A DNA stretch of 64,000 nucleotides, taken from contig CAILCG010000018.1 of NCBI GenBank assembly GCA_903832665.1, positions 62,001 to 126,000 of the forward strand, in the 5' to 3' direction. This document shows positions 16,943 through 24,142 of this stretch, piece after piece (positions within the stretch are counted from its first letter, which is position 1; every line of letters starts with the position of its first letter). Under the pieces are notes generated by a model. It saw nothing but the letters and a program-made list of their open reading frames with translations, did not search any database and was not told the DNA's origin. Source of the DNA: an uncultured Methanomicrobiales archaeon. GTDB lineage: Archaea > Halobacteriota > Methanomicrobia > Methanomicrobiales > Methanospirillaceae. A program made the translations under genes and the position numbers.

Positions 16943-17293
16943 TTACTCCTCGTCGGAAGATAACAAATCTGAAACCAGGTCCCGGATCTCCTTCATCTTC
17001 TCTGGTCGAACGGTACCGATGGTGTTGCAGATGAGCTCTTTTTCCAGAGCATAGATACCGTCAGCCTGGACATAACTGGGATGATCGAGTGATCCGGAGA
17101 AAAGATCATCATTTGTCAGGCCGACTGCCATCATCTTTGGTTTCCGTGTAGTGATCTTCATCACGATCACGTCACGGGATATCGCGTTATACCGGGAATT
17201 GCTCACCACAAGTGCCGGGCGTACCTTGGACTGCGCCTGGTTGGAATAGGTGAAATCCACAAGCACGACCGAACCCTGTGCGGGCTCAGTCAT
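16943..17293 (-). CDS. MazF/PemK-type endoribonuclease toxin
   Basis: A 116-residue PemK-like toxin that cleaves mRNA. The N-terminal GSVVLVDFTYSN and KVRPALVVSNSRYN segments are the classical MazF strands, including the RPAL motif that carries the catalytic Arg; the conserved Thr/Ser expected in MKITTRK is present. The C-terminal helix region IGTVRPEKMKEIRDLVSDLL completes the fold. It overlaps the antitoxin gene by eight bases. The module sits between the true and the duplicated 3' end of trmI. Confidence 0.9.
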   Translation of the reverse strand: MTEPAQGSVVLVDFTYSNQAQSKVRPALVVSNSRYNAISRDVIVMKITTRKPKMMAVGLTNDDLFSGSLDHPSYVQADGIYALEKELICNTIGTVRPEKMKEIRDLVSDLLSSDEE

Positions 17294-17501
17294 GTGTCAG
17301 CCTTCTCTTCGTATGCTCTTTCCATGCATCATCCGGGTTTTCATAATCGACGTCGATCTTCGCTTTCCGGAAAATGATCTGGTCTTTATCCGATGAGATC
17401 GACAGGTAATCCCCGTCCTCAATGCCGAGCTGGGACCGGATCTTTTTCGGGAGGGTGACGAGTCCCTTAGATGAAACCTTGACAAGTGTCGTTTCAGACA
17501 T
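17286..17501 (-). CDS. AbrB/MazE-type antitoxin
   Basis: A 71-residue swapped-hairpin DNA-binding protein. The AbrB domain (residues ~5-45) shows VKVSSKGLVTLPKKIRSQLG followed by EDGDYLSISSDKD; the C-terminal 25 residues (YENPDDAWKEHTKRRL) form the tail expected to plug the MazF active site. First gene of the TA operon and probably autorepressing. Confidence 0.9.
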   Translation of the reverse strand: MSETTLVKVSSKGLVTLPKKIRSQLGIEDGDYLSISSDKDQIIFRKAKIDVDYENPDDAWKEHTKRRLTHD

Positions 17502-17634
17502 GTGCTCTCACAACTTATAATGTAAGATTCTTAGATTATGAGTGTTGCGGAAGAGATCGTATCGGGAATTAATTATACACCAGAAACAGCTTCAGGTTCT
17601 GCATTCTGGTGTACCAGCATCGGATGAGCAGCTC

Positions 17635-17733
17635 CATGAGCTGATCGAGCGGGAGATGACCCGGTCCAAGCGGGGGACCCGGCCGTTTACTTCGGTCAGT
17701 CACTCGGGATATGTGGTGCTTGCGAGGAAATGA
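17635..17733 (+). pseudogene. Detached second 3' end of trmI (32 codons plus stop)
   Basis: The 99 bases encode HELIEREMTRSKRGTRP and SVSHSGY, then ARK and a stop, matching the last 33 codons of trmI at 16767-16865. The copies differ at 12 positions, mostly at third codon positions; both therefore evolved under selection for protein sequence before one lost its upstream part. The sequence upstream (17542-17634) is open but has no other resemblance to trmI. The best explanation is a relic of the original gene end left behind when an element carrying its own 3' end inserted, or a recombination scar. Confidence 0.75.
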
Positions 17734-17922
17734 TCCTCTTTTTTTTAAAGAAAGTCAAAGTAATGGCCTCTAAACTTTGTTTTTTCGTGTCAACGTCTGA
17801 AAAGCACGCAAAGAGATTTTCTTTTCATTTAAATAAAGTATAATAAAACTTAGTTATTATACAAAAATTACAATAACCTGAAATATTTTTAATGTTTTAT
17901 CATTATAAGGTGTGAAATTTGA

Positions 17923-18054
17923 ATGATAGTGACTCAATCAATGTTTACTAATGGCGTTTTCGCTGCATTAGCCGTCATGGCAATAATCTACGCGTCTTAT
18001 CCACCCAAAAACAACAGAGAATATTGGGCAATGATAATCGGTGTAATAGTGTAG
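17923..18054 (+). CDS. Putative small single-span membrane protein
   Basis: A 43-codon gene. The start at ATG 17923 is supported by a GGTGTGA ribosome binding site seven bases upstream and a TATA-like aatgttttat about 30 bases upstream. Residues ~7-24 (MFTNGVFAALAVMAIIYA) form a hydrophobic segment, followed by a polar patch (SYPPKNNREYW) and a second short hydrophobic end. No family is recognised. It belongs to the AT-rich island and could be a small effector or a remnant of a larger gene. Confidence 0.4.
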   Translation: MIVTQSMFTNGVFAALAVMAIIYASYPPKNNREYWAMIIGVIV

Positions 18055-18214
18055 GCGCCATATTCATGATTTTTACCGGTACTTTACCTGTAACTTAGCA
18101 TATTTTTTAATAACACATTGCCAACTGGGATTAAAATAAAAATCGAATTGGCTCGATTAATTACCACAAATACACTATTGGCTAGAATTAATTGAGTATA
18201 ACTTTTTTTTTCAA

Positions 18215-18685
18215 TTAAGATAGTCTTTTAAAACTAAACCAATATTTTAGACCCGCAATCGAATCAGACTTGAAAATATTTGTCGCGTTATATGTAATAT
18301 TCTGATAATAATAATTATTAACTGTAGTAATATTTTGCGATAAATTAATCAAATTTGTATTGGTCGAAGTATTTGGTGAAATCTGCATTGTGACTCCAAA
18401 AAGAATAGTTAAGACAATCGCTAGAATAAATAAAGCAATAAAAAATGTATACATCAAACGTTCTTGTTCAATTTTTGCTTGCCAATAAAGTTGTTCCAAC
18501 ACTCGATTTTTAGTTTCTTGATTTAATATATGGTTAGATTGTACTTGTAATTCGGAAAATCTTAACTTAATTTGTGAGACATTTGACCATGAACTGCAAA
18601 ATATACCAGATATATAACCACTAACAATACCAAAGACCGCCCCCGCTACAAAAAGAGCAATTTCATTGGGAAGAAGGATAGCCAT
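18215..18685 (-). CDS. Hypothetical two-span membrane protein of the AT-rich island
   Basis: A 156-residue protein with AT-rich codon use. Transmembrane segments are predicted at about residues 8-30 (LFVAGAVFGIVSGYISGIF) and 78-100 (MYTFFIALFILAIVLTILFGV); between them is a helical, Gln/Glu-rich stretch (SELQVQSNHILNQETK...QAKIEQERL). The C-terminal part is rich in Asn, Thr and Tyr and contains several N-glycosylation sequons (NLS, NIT, NAT), suggesting an exposed extracellular tail. No homologous family is recognised. Its position beside toxin-antitoxin genes makes a defence or mobile-element role possible but unproven. Confidence 0.6.
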   Translation of the reverse strand: MAILLPNEIALFVAGAVFGIVSGYISGIFCSSWSNVSQIKLRFSELQVQSNHILNQETKNRVLEQLYWQAKIEQERLMYTFFIALFILAIVLTILFGVTMQISPNTSTNTNLINLSQNITTVNNYYYQNITYNATNIFKSDSIAGLKYWFSFKRLS

Positions 18686-18773
18686 TCTTTTAAAAATAAT
18701 ATGAGAAAGGTAATACGTCTTTGGTTAGAGTTCTGCTGTGACTTATTCTATATGAGCCTAGGCAAAACAGAAC

Positions 18774-19083
18774 TTATTTTAAAAAAATGGTCCGATCACA
18801 ACCGCCCGTATTTTTTTGCGCCTGCTCAATGGGAAGAATCTCATGCACCCTAACAATCCTGCTCCCCCCTCAACGGAATAGAACGCGGTATAAGTACGGG
18901 CAATATGAAGCCGGTATATCTCTCTACCGCCCCGTAAGGCCAGTCTCTCCGTATCCCCGCCACTCCAGGGAAAAGAATTCTCACCAAGACCCTGGAGAGC
19001 GTTTCAGATAATGCGCCGGGATTTTTCCAGACGGGACCGATGAACACATTGGCTGTATTCCGGACCTTCACTTCGAAGGTCAA
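18774..19083 (-). pseudogene. Degraded RelE-type toxin gene (several frameshifts)
   Basis: The first frame starts at ATG 19083, overlapping the antitoxin stop as in an intact TA operon, and reads MTFEVKVRNTANVFIG. Toxin-like sequence then jumps between frames: a second frame gives RGGREIYRLHIARTYTAFYSVE, and a third gives RIVRVHEILPIEQAQK. These parts correspond one by one to the intact toxin at 11249-11515 (CRMHIAHAYTEFFDV, VNILEVMTIEEAHKRY). At least two indels are therefore needed to restore the frame, so the toxin is inactive unless the sequence is wrong. The antitoxin next to it remains open. Confidence 0.7.
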
Positions 19084-19280
19084 TCCTCAATCTCCGATAG
19101 TAAGACGTACTCCGAATCCGGGATGCTCTCCCACAGATTTACATCTTCCTCAAGCCGGGCTTTCTTGACCCGTTCGATCATATCCTCAAGGAGATCGTCA
19201 TAGGTCTGGCCTGCCCCCTTCATCGCGCCGAGTTCTTTCCAGATTTTCTCGGATACCGGCAACCGCTTTACTGCTGGCAT
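19080..19280 (-). CDS. Orphaned antitoxin (DUF7557-like)
   Basis: A 66-residue protein starting at ATG 19280 (MPAVKRLPVSEKIWKELGAM); a longer frame to 19316 would include the TATA-like ttttaagta, so the shorter start is preferred and may be nearly leaderless. The N-terminal segment VSEKIWKELGAMKGAGQTYDDLLEDMI is the typical ribbon-helix-helix-like part of DUF7557/VapB-type archaeal antitoxins, followed by an acidic tail. Its four-base overlap with the toxin reading frame shows the original operon, although the toxin gene itself is ruined. Confidence 0.7.
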   Translation of the reverse strand: MPAVKRLPVSEKIWKELGAMKGAGQTYDDLLEDMIERVKKARLEEDVNLWESIPDSEYVLLSEIED

Positions 19281-19466
19281 GATCACGCTGTAAATATCGT
19301 AAGTACTTAAAACCATTACAACCCGTGCATGATAACAGACCGGATAATCCGGTTACTGACTGGGGTTTAGCCAAGATTTCCTGCAACATGTTGTACCAGC
19401 ATCAATCGCTTACCCACCCTGCAATGGACAAACAACCATTTAACCCACCACTCCCGACATTGATCC

Positions 19467-20324
19467 ATGCCTACGGGCGAACACGTCCACATCATCAGCG
19501 CCGGGGACAAGATCCACATCGCGTACCCCGCCAGCTTCCGCACCCTCCCCACCATCACCCGGACATACGTCCTTGCGGACAGCACAGTTTACGAACTCTC
19601 ATCCAATCCTGAAATAGAAAAGGAACGCCAGGCAGTCCGAAACGCAGTAACATCAGTAAAGGAGATCTCCGCATCACTCACCATCCCGTTCTCCCGCGAG
19701 ACGGTCTATCCGCCCACCTATCCATCTGTCCGCGACACGCTCACGAAAATTCACTGCGAATTCCCCGCAGCGCGGTACACGTTCGATCTCTCAGGCGGGT
19801 CCAAACCTCTCTGCATGGCACTCCTCTCGCTCGCACCCTGGCTTGGCGGAGAGGTATATTCCACGTTTGATGAAAAGACGCCCCGTAGCGTCCCGCTACC
19901 GGAACGGTCGGTACGGAGCATGATGGAAAATCCCAATTACCCGGCGATTCTCGCCCTGCTGCTCCGCACCACCCGGAAGGATGGGGTGACTGGAGTACAC
20001 GAATGGTGGTCGCGGGACTCTATCTATAAGCAGCTCTGGCCGTACTATGTTCCGTCCCGCACGAAGAAAGCAAAACCGGGGGATCCCCCAAAGCCGGTCG
20101 TACAGTATAAGAAGGGCCGGAAGCCGGCTGCCGAGCTGACGCATGGGACCCTGTCGACATTTATCTGGACACTGGAAGAAGCCGGGCTCGTTCACGAACG
20201 GGTATCGGAAGAGACGAGACGGGAAAAATTTTACCGGATTACGGAAAGTGGTGAGATCGCGTTCCGGTTTTTTGCGAATCCGACAACCAGTACGCTTGTC
20301 CGTACGAGTCTCCAGAAAACCTGA
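19467..20324 (+). CDS. CARF-like ligand-sensing winged-helix regulator (DUF6293-like)
   Basis: A 285-residue protein with two parts. Residues ~1-145 resemble a Rossmann-like CARF domain: HVHIISAGDKIHIA, then a region of helices, and the ligand-loop motif FDLSGGSKPLCMALLSLA (~109-126), corresponding to the D-[LI]-[ST]-GG-[TS]-K-P motif of CARF proteins that bind cyclic oligoadenylates. Residues ~160-285 look like a winged-helix domain (AILALLLRT, STFIWTLEEAGLVHERV, YRITESGEIAFRFF). Similar stand-alone proteins are annotated in haloarchaea and methanogens, sometimes as CRISPR-associated. No cas genes lie in this window. A large palindrome lies 75 bases downstream. Confidence 0.7.
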   Translation: MPTGEHVHIISAGDKIHIAYPASFRTLPTITRTYVLADSTVYELSSNPEIEKERQAVRNAVTSVKEISASLTIPFSRETVYPPTYPSVRDTLTKIHCEFPAARYTFDLSGGSKPLCMALLSLAPWLGGEVYSTFDEKTPRSVPLPERSVRSMMENPNYPAILALLLRTTRKDGVTGVHEWWSRDSIYKQLWPYYVPSRTKKAKPGDPPKPVVQYKKGRKPAAELTHGTLSTFIWTLEEAGLVHERVSEETRREKFYRITESGEIAFRFFANPTTSTLVRTSLQKT

Positions 20325-20880
20325 TTTCTCGAATTTTTTTTTTCATCAGAGTCTGCTTGAAATTTTTCAATCACGTACGGAGGGTGTTAGTAAACATGCC
20401 AACAGTTGGATAATTATCCAACTGTTGGATAATTATCTAACAACAAATCTTTTTCTCCGGCGTGAGGGTCCGGGCTCGCACAGCAAGGTCTGGTTGAAAA
20501 ATTTCAGGCAGGAGGCAAGGGGTCGATTGAAAAAAAATTTCCGGAGATCGATGGGAAATTTTTTTCGCTCAGGCAGATCCGGAATTTTTTGAAAAAAGGT
20601 TGGCCGGATTTGATCTAAAATGGGTTCATGATCGTACTCATTGGGTTGTTCGAGCTTGGCAGTACTAAGGTGGCTTCCCGCATCAGACCTCACCTAGTCA
20701 CTGTGGGGAAATGAAAGTTCAACAGATTTTGCATTAAAATCGCCTCAGGCGCGCTCCGTCAGGGGCAGCGGTATTCATCGCATTTTGCTGGAATGGAGGA
20801 TTAACCCAACACAGAATTTGCAGGATTAAAATCGATGAAACCAAAAGAAGGAATACCGGAAGATACCGGTAGTAATCCGG
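20325..20880. other. Gene-free interval with palindrome and T/A-rich low-complexity DNA
   Basis: No credible gene. It begins with a T-run downstream of the CARF-like gene (ttttttttt around 20335), a likely terminator, then holds the palindrome cluster at 20399-20441. From 20450 to 20600 there are several copies of gaaaaattt(c)-type runs mixed with GC-rich blocks, vaguely like the composition of the 1.02-kb element elsewhere in the window but without an alignable match seen by eye. Confidence 0.5.
20399..20441. promoter_or_regulatory. Perfect 30-bp palindrome plus overlapping second palindrome
   Basis: Positions 20399-20428 read identically on both strands; the core is TTGGATAATTATCCAA flanked by CCAACAG and CTGTTGG. 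A second copy of GTTGGATAATTATC starts 19 bases later and forms a near-palindrome ending in TAAC at 20441 with one mismatch. Two adjacent dyads with 19-bp spacing look like a tandem operator for a dimeric regulator. A hairpin in RNA is also possible, but no T-run follows directly, so a terminator is less likely. Confidence 0.6.
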
Positions 20881-21654
20881 TCAATCCTTCTTATACAGCG
20901 CCGCACTCCGCTCAATCTTCTTCTTTACCGTATCCCAGCTCTTCGTGATGAGGAAACTCTCCTCAATGTAACCGATAACTTTCTCAAATTTCTTCATCGG
21001 AAACGCCATGGTAATGACATCGAGCGGTACGCAGGGGCGGGCTGAGGGATCGAACATCCCCAGTACTACTTTGGGGTCTTCTTTCTGCTGTTCGAGCCAC
21101 GGGTAATAAATGATCGAACTGCACCCGGCCCCCATGGGGCAGATGACGCCATTGGGATCCCCCTGGTCGAAATTTGCGAGCGTGAAGAGCCCGCTCATAA
21201 CTTCAGGCCGGGCAAAGAAGATCACGCCATCAGGCATGTCCACTTCAGTCAGCTGGTCCCAGCGGGTGAGGACGAGATCCTTTCCCTGCGAAGAGAAGAA
21301 CGGGATCTTCTTCTCCCAGGCATCAACAATCTCGGGCGTCTGTTTGTACCGCTCTCCTTCCACACCGCCAGGTTTCCCGCATGAGAGGAAATACCGGAAA
21401 TCCGGTGGCCGCTGGTTGAAATAGCCGGTATACATAAGTCCCCCCCGGCAGGTAACGGACCGGGCATCCATGGTGATGGGGGTCCCGTTCCTGGCCCGCC
21501 CCATCTGGCAGATAAGGCAGCGCCAGCCTTCCGGCGGGGGAACTTTCTTGGCGGTGCAGGATTCATTCCTGAATTCAAAGGTGATCGGCAGTTCCGTGCC
21601 GGGAAAATAGTTCTGCCACAGGGTTATGAAGCGATCGCGAAGCTCAGCATCCAT
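20881..21654 (-). CDS. DUF169 domain-containing protein
   Basis: A 257-residue soluble protein of the DUF169 family, common in methanogens and anaerobes and of unknown function. Characteristic features are many conserved cysteines (CTAKKVPPPEGWRCLICQ, SVTCRGG, CPMGAGCSSII) and a C-terminal region with FEKVIGYIEESFL. The pattern MGAGCSS and the N-terminal Cys set suggest binding of a metal or cofactor, but this is inference. No operon partner is adjacent; the downstream side is the palindrome region. Confidence 0.8.
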   Translation of the reverse strand: MDAELRDRFITLWQNYFPGTELPITFEFRNESCTAKKVPPPEGWRCLICQMGRARNGTPITMDARSVTCRGGLMYTGYFNQRPPDFRYFLSCGKPGGVEGERYKQTPEIVDAWEKKIPFFSSQGKDLVLTRWDQLTEVDMPDGVIFFARPEVMSGLFTLANFDQGDPNGVICPMGAGCSSIIYYPWLEQQKEDPKVVLGMFDPSARPCVPLDVITMAFPMKKFEKVIGYIEESFLITKSWDTVKKKIERSAALYKKD

Positions 21655-21778
21655 ATAGGGAAATGTTTCTTTTTTGGATTTAAGGTGATCCCGGAGTGAG
21701 GGGCAGAAGCTGCAAGGGGCAGTGACTCACGGGCCAACCCTCAGGGTAACGCAAACACCAAAAGGGTATCGAAAAAAA

Positions 21779-23212
21779 TTACGGTGTCCTGATTGCGTGG
21801 TTGTTCTTATCGCCACGCCCGATTCCCTTGTACACAAACCCTTCGTGGATATAGATATCCGGGTCGATCAGGTTCCGGCCATCGACAATGACCGGGTGCT
21901 CTTTTGCGGAAAGTTGTTTCACTTCAACGGGTTTGAGGGTCAGGTACTGGTGATGGCCGGCAAATATCACAATCGCGTCGGCATTCTCAATTGCCTCCTC
22001 AACAAAGGGGACCATCGCAACACCGGGGTACTCCGCAACATAGGGATCGTGCACGGAAACAACCGCTCCTTCATGAATGAGGAGATCGCGGTAGGGTTCT
22101 GCCGGCGTGTTGCGCGTATCATCCGAATTGGAAAGGAACGCCCACCCGAGGAGCGCAACCTTCGCGCCTTTCAGGGGGATTCCTGCACGCTGGAGGGCAT
22201 CTTTCGTCAGCCGGAACATGTGGGTCGGCATGAAATCATTGATGTGCCGGGCAAGCACGTAGAGCGAGGGCTCGTTTGCCGGGTAATCGAGGGTTCCTTT
22301 GCCCAGCTGCTGGACCCCCCGTTCGAGGTGGTAGGTATCCTTGGTCAGGCAGTGCCCTCCCACACCGGCGCCGGGCCAGAGCATCGCACGGGTGATGCCT
22401 TCTCCCTTGAGGCTGTCGATCCCGGTCCGGACATCATAGACATTGATCCCCATTGCTTCGCAATAGAGCGCCAGTTCGTTTATTGCCGCAATCTGGAGAT
22501 CGCGGAACGTGTTCTCCGCAGTCTTGGTCACTTCGGCAGCCGTTGAGGACATGGGAATCACTTTTCCCAGGGTCAGGACAGGAGAATAGAGTTCGGTTGC
22601 TCTCCGCGTGCTGGCCTCATCAATCCCGCCGACAATCCGGTCATGCTCCCGGATATTCCGGAGCAATCGTCCAACCATCACCCGCTCAGGTGCATGGGCA
22701 AGAGCGAAATCCACTCCCGCTGTGAGCCCGGACTCTTTTTCAAGAAGTTCGCGGGCGATCCCGATCGTGGTTCCGGGGGTAACGGTGGATTCGAGCACCA
22801 CGAGCATACCGGGCTTCAGGTAATAGCCCACGTTCTTCACTCCCTCCATCAGGGCAGAGAAATCCGGCAGCAGGTCTTCCTTGTTCAAAAACGGAGTCTG
22901 GATCGAGAGCGTCACGGCATCGAGTTCTGCGATCTTTGAGAAGTCAGCAGTGCAGGCAAACTTCTGCGCGGCAGTCACCTTCTGCAGGAGCTCTTCAAGC
23001 CCCGGTTCCTCGCCTTTGAGCGGGCTCTCGCCCCGGTTGAGCATCGCGATCTTGTAACCGGATGAGGGCGAGTCGCGCTGGAACCCGTAGACCTTCTCAT
23101 ACTGCGGCACATCGGCAAAGAGAGCGGCCGCAGGGATACCCACGTATCCCATACCCAGCACACCAATCATTCTAATCGGCCCGATTTCTTTAAGAACAGC
23201 CTCAAGCGTCAT
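21779..23212 (-). CDS. UDP-sugar 6-dehydrogenase (WecC/WbpO type)
   Basis: Oxidises C6 of a UDP-N-acetylhexosamine to a uronic acid with two NAD. The 477-residue protein has the N-terminal Rossmann motif MIGVLGMGYVGIPAAALFAD (~14-33), the TVTPGTT loop, the central helical domain with AAEVTKTAENTFRDLQIAAINE and the catalytic Cys in GAGVGGHCLTKD (~285). The C-terminal domain (KVALLGWAFLSNSDDTRNTPA) completes the fold. It is the third gene of a minus-strand cluster with an aminotransferase and a Gfo/Idh oxidoreductase, a combination that makes diamino-uronic acid sugars for N-glycans or surface polysaccharides. Confidence 0.9.
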   Translation of the reverse strand: MTLEAVLKEIGPIRMIGVLGMGYVGIPAAALFADVPQYEKVYGFQRDSPSSGYKIAMLNRGESPLKGEEPGLEELLQKVTAAQKFACTADFSKIAELDAVTLSIQTPFLNKEDLLPDFSALMEGVKNVGYYLKPGMLVVLESTVTPGTTIGIARELLEKESGLTAGVDFALAHAPERVMVGRLLRNIREHDRIVGGIDEASTRRATELYSPVLTLGKVIPMSSTAAEVTKTAENTFRDLQIAAINELALYCEAMGINVYDVRTGIDSLKGEGITRAMLWPGAGVGGHCLTKDTYHLERGVQQLGKGTLDYPANEPSLYVLARHINDFMPTHMFRLTKDALQRAGIPLKGAKVALLGWAFLSNSDDTRNTPAEPYRDLLIHEGAVVSVHDPYVAEYPGVAMVPFVEEAIENADAIVIFAGHHQYLTLKPVEVKQLSAKEHPVIVDGRNLIDPDIYIHEGFVYKGIGRGDKNNHAIRTP

Positions 23213-23230
23213 CTGAAAAACTCCCTGGAC

Positions 23231-24142
23231 CTATTTTGCCAGCCCTGCCTGGATCTCTTCGCAGATACGCAGGTTGTGAATTGCCTGTGCCGGCGTGATG
23301 GGGAACGGGAGACCGTGTTCAACGCAGTCGATAAATGTCGAGAGCTCGCGTTTGAGCGGTTCGAGCTTGTTCACCATCACCTTCTCGATGATATTTTCCT
23401 GCACGTACCGCTCTGCCTCAAAGGTGTACTGTCCGGGCTTGCGGTAGATGGTGACTTCCTGCGACATGAAGTCACCTTCGATGGTAAACTCCTCTTCTTC
23501 CACATAGATCATGCGGATCTTCTTGGACGATTTCCGGCTCGCCGAGAGGGCGACCGGCACATCTCCGCAGCGCATCAGTACGCTGCACACATCCGCATTA
23601 CCGGCACTGCTTATCTTCCCCGGAGAGGGAAAAAAGACATTGAGCAGGATATCGATATCATGGATCATCAGATCCTCGATCACCGTGCTCCCGGTTACCC
23701 GTGCCGATGCAGGGTTGTGCCGCTTCATCTCCACGTAGAGCGGTTTTTTCACGATCTTCCGGATCTCTTCGACAATGGGGTTGAACCGCTCAATATGGCC
23801 AACGCCAATGGTGATCCCTGCCGGGGCAGTCTTCATGAGCTGCGTTGCCTGCTCCGCGGTAGCGCAGATCGGCTTTTCGATAAGCACGGATTTGCCGGCG
23901 GAAAAAACCTGCCTGACCACCGCATTATGGAACTGCGTGGGGACGCAGACGCTCACCGCATCAGAATGTGCGAGCAGTTCTTCCACAGAACTATACACGG
24001 TTGCCCCGTGTTTTTCCCCGATCTCCCGGGCGCCGGCACTATTCAGGTCGAAAACTCCCAGGTTATGTACCCGCTTGAGTTCAGAGTAGACCCGAACATG
24101 GTTCTTCCCCATCGCCCCGACGCCTATCACACCGATATCCAT
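23231..24142 (-). CDS. Gfo/Idh/MocA-family sugar oxidoreductase (WbpB/WlbA-like)
   Basis: A 303-residue NAD-dependent oxidoreductase. The Rossmann motif is IGVIGVGAMGKNHVRVYSEL (residues ~3-22) and the family EKPICAT motif lies at about residue 95, followed by the substrate-domain signature VGHIERFNPIV. In related pathways (P. aeruginosa WbpB, Bordetella WlbA, methanogen Agl proteins) it oxidises C3 of a UDP-GlcNAcA to a 3-keto sugar before transamination. It is one base from the aminotransferase gene and 18 bases from the dehydrogenase gene, consistent with one operon. Confidence 0.88.
   Translation of the reverse strand: MDIGVIGVGAMGKNHVRVYSELKRVHNLGVFDLNSAGAREIGEKHGATVYSSVEELLAHSDAVSVCVPTQFHNAVVRQVFSAGKSVLIEKPICATAEQATQLMKTAPAGITIGVGHIERFNPIVEEIRKIVKKPLYVEMKRHNPASARVTGSTVIEDLMIHDIDILLNVFFPSPGKISSAGNADVCSVLMRCGDVPVALSASRKSSKKIRMIYVEEEEFTIEGDFMSQEVTIYRKPGQYTFEAERYVQENIIEKVMVNKLEPLKRELSTFIDCVEHGLPFPITPAQAIHNLRICEEIQAGLAK

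Larger units (their letters stand above)
17734..18785. other. AT-rich island segment
   Basis: Base composition drops sharply compared with both flanks, with long A/T runs, and there is no housekeeping gene. Two putative membrane-protein genes lie inside (17923-18054 and 18215-18685). The remainder (17734-17922, 18055-18214 and 18686-18773) shows only A/T-rich sequence with TATA-like stretches such as aatgttttat near 17891. The composition suggests horizontally acquired DNA. Confidence 0.6.

Noticed and set aside
17542-17634. Independent gene upstream of the detached trmI end
   Set aside because: Only the last 33 codons resemble trmI; the preceding codons show no homology or ribosome binding site, so the segment is treated as a relic.
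20399-20441. Two-unit CRISPR or CRISPR-like repeat
   Set aside because: Only two units with 19-bp spacing and a self-complementary core; no spacers, leader or cas genes.
22643-22939. Plus-strand small frame inside the dehydrogenase gene
   Set aside because: Antisense to a well-conserved enzyme and without any recognised motif.
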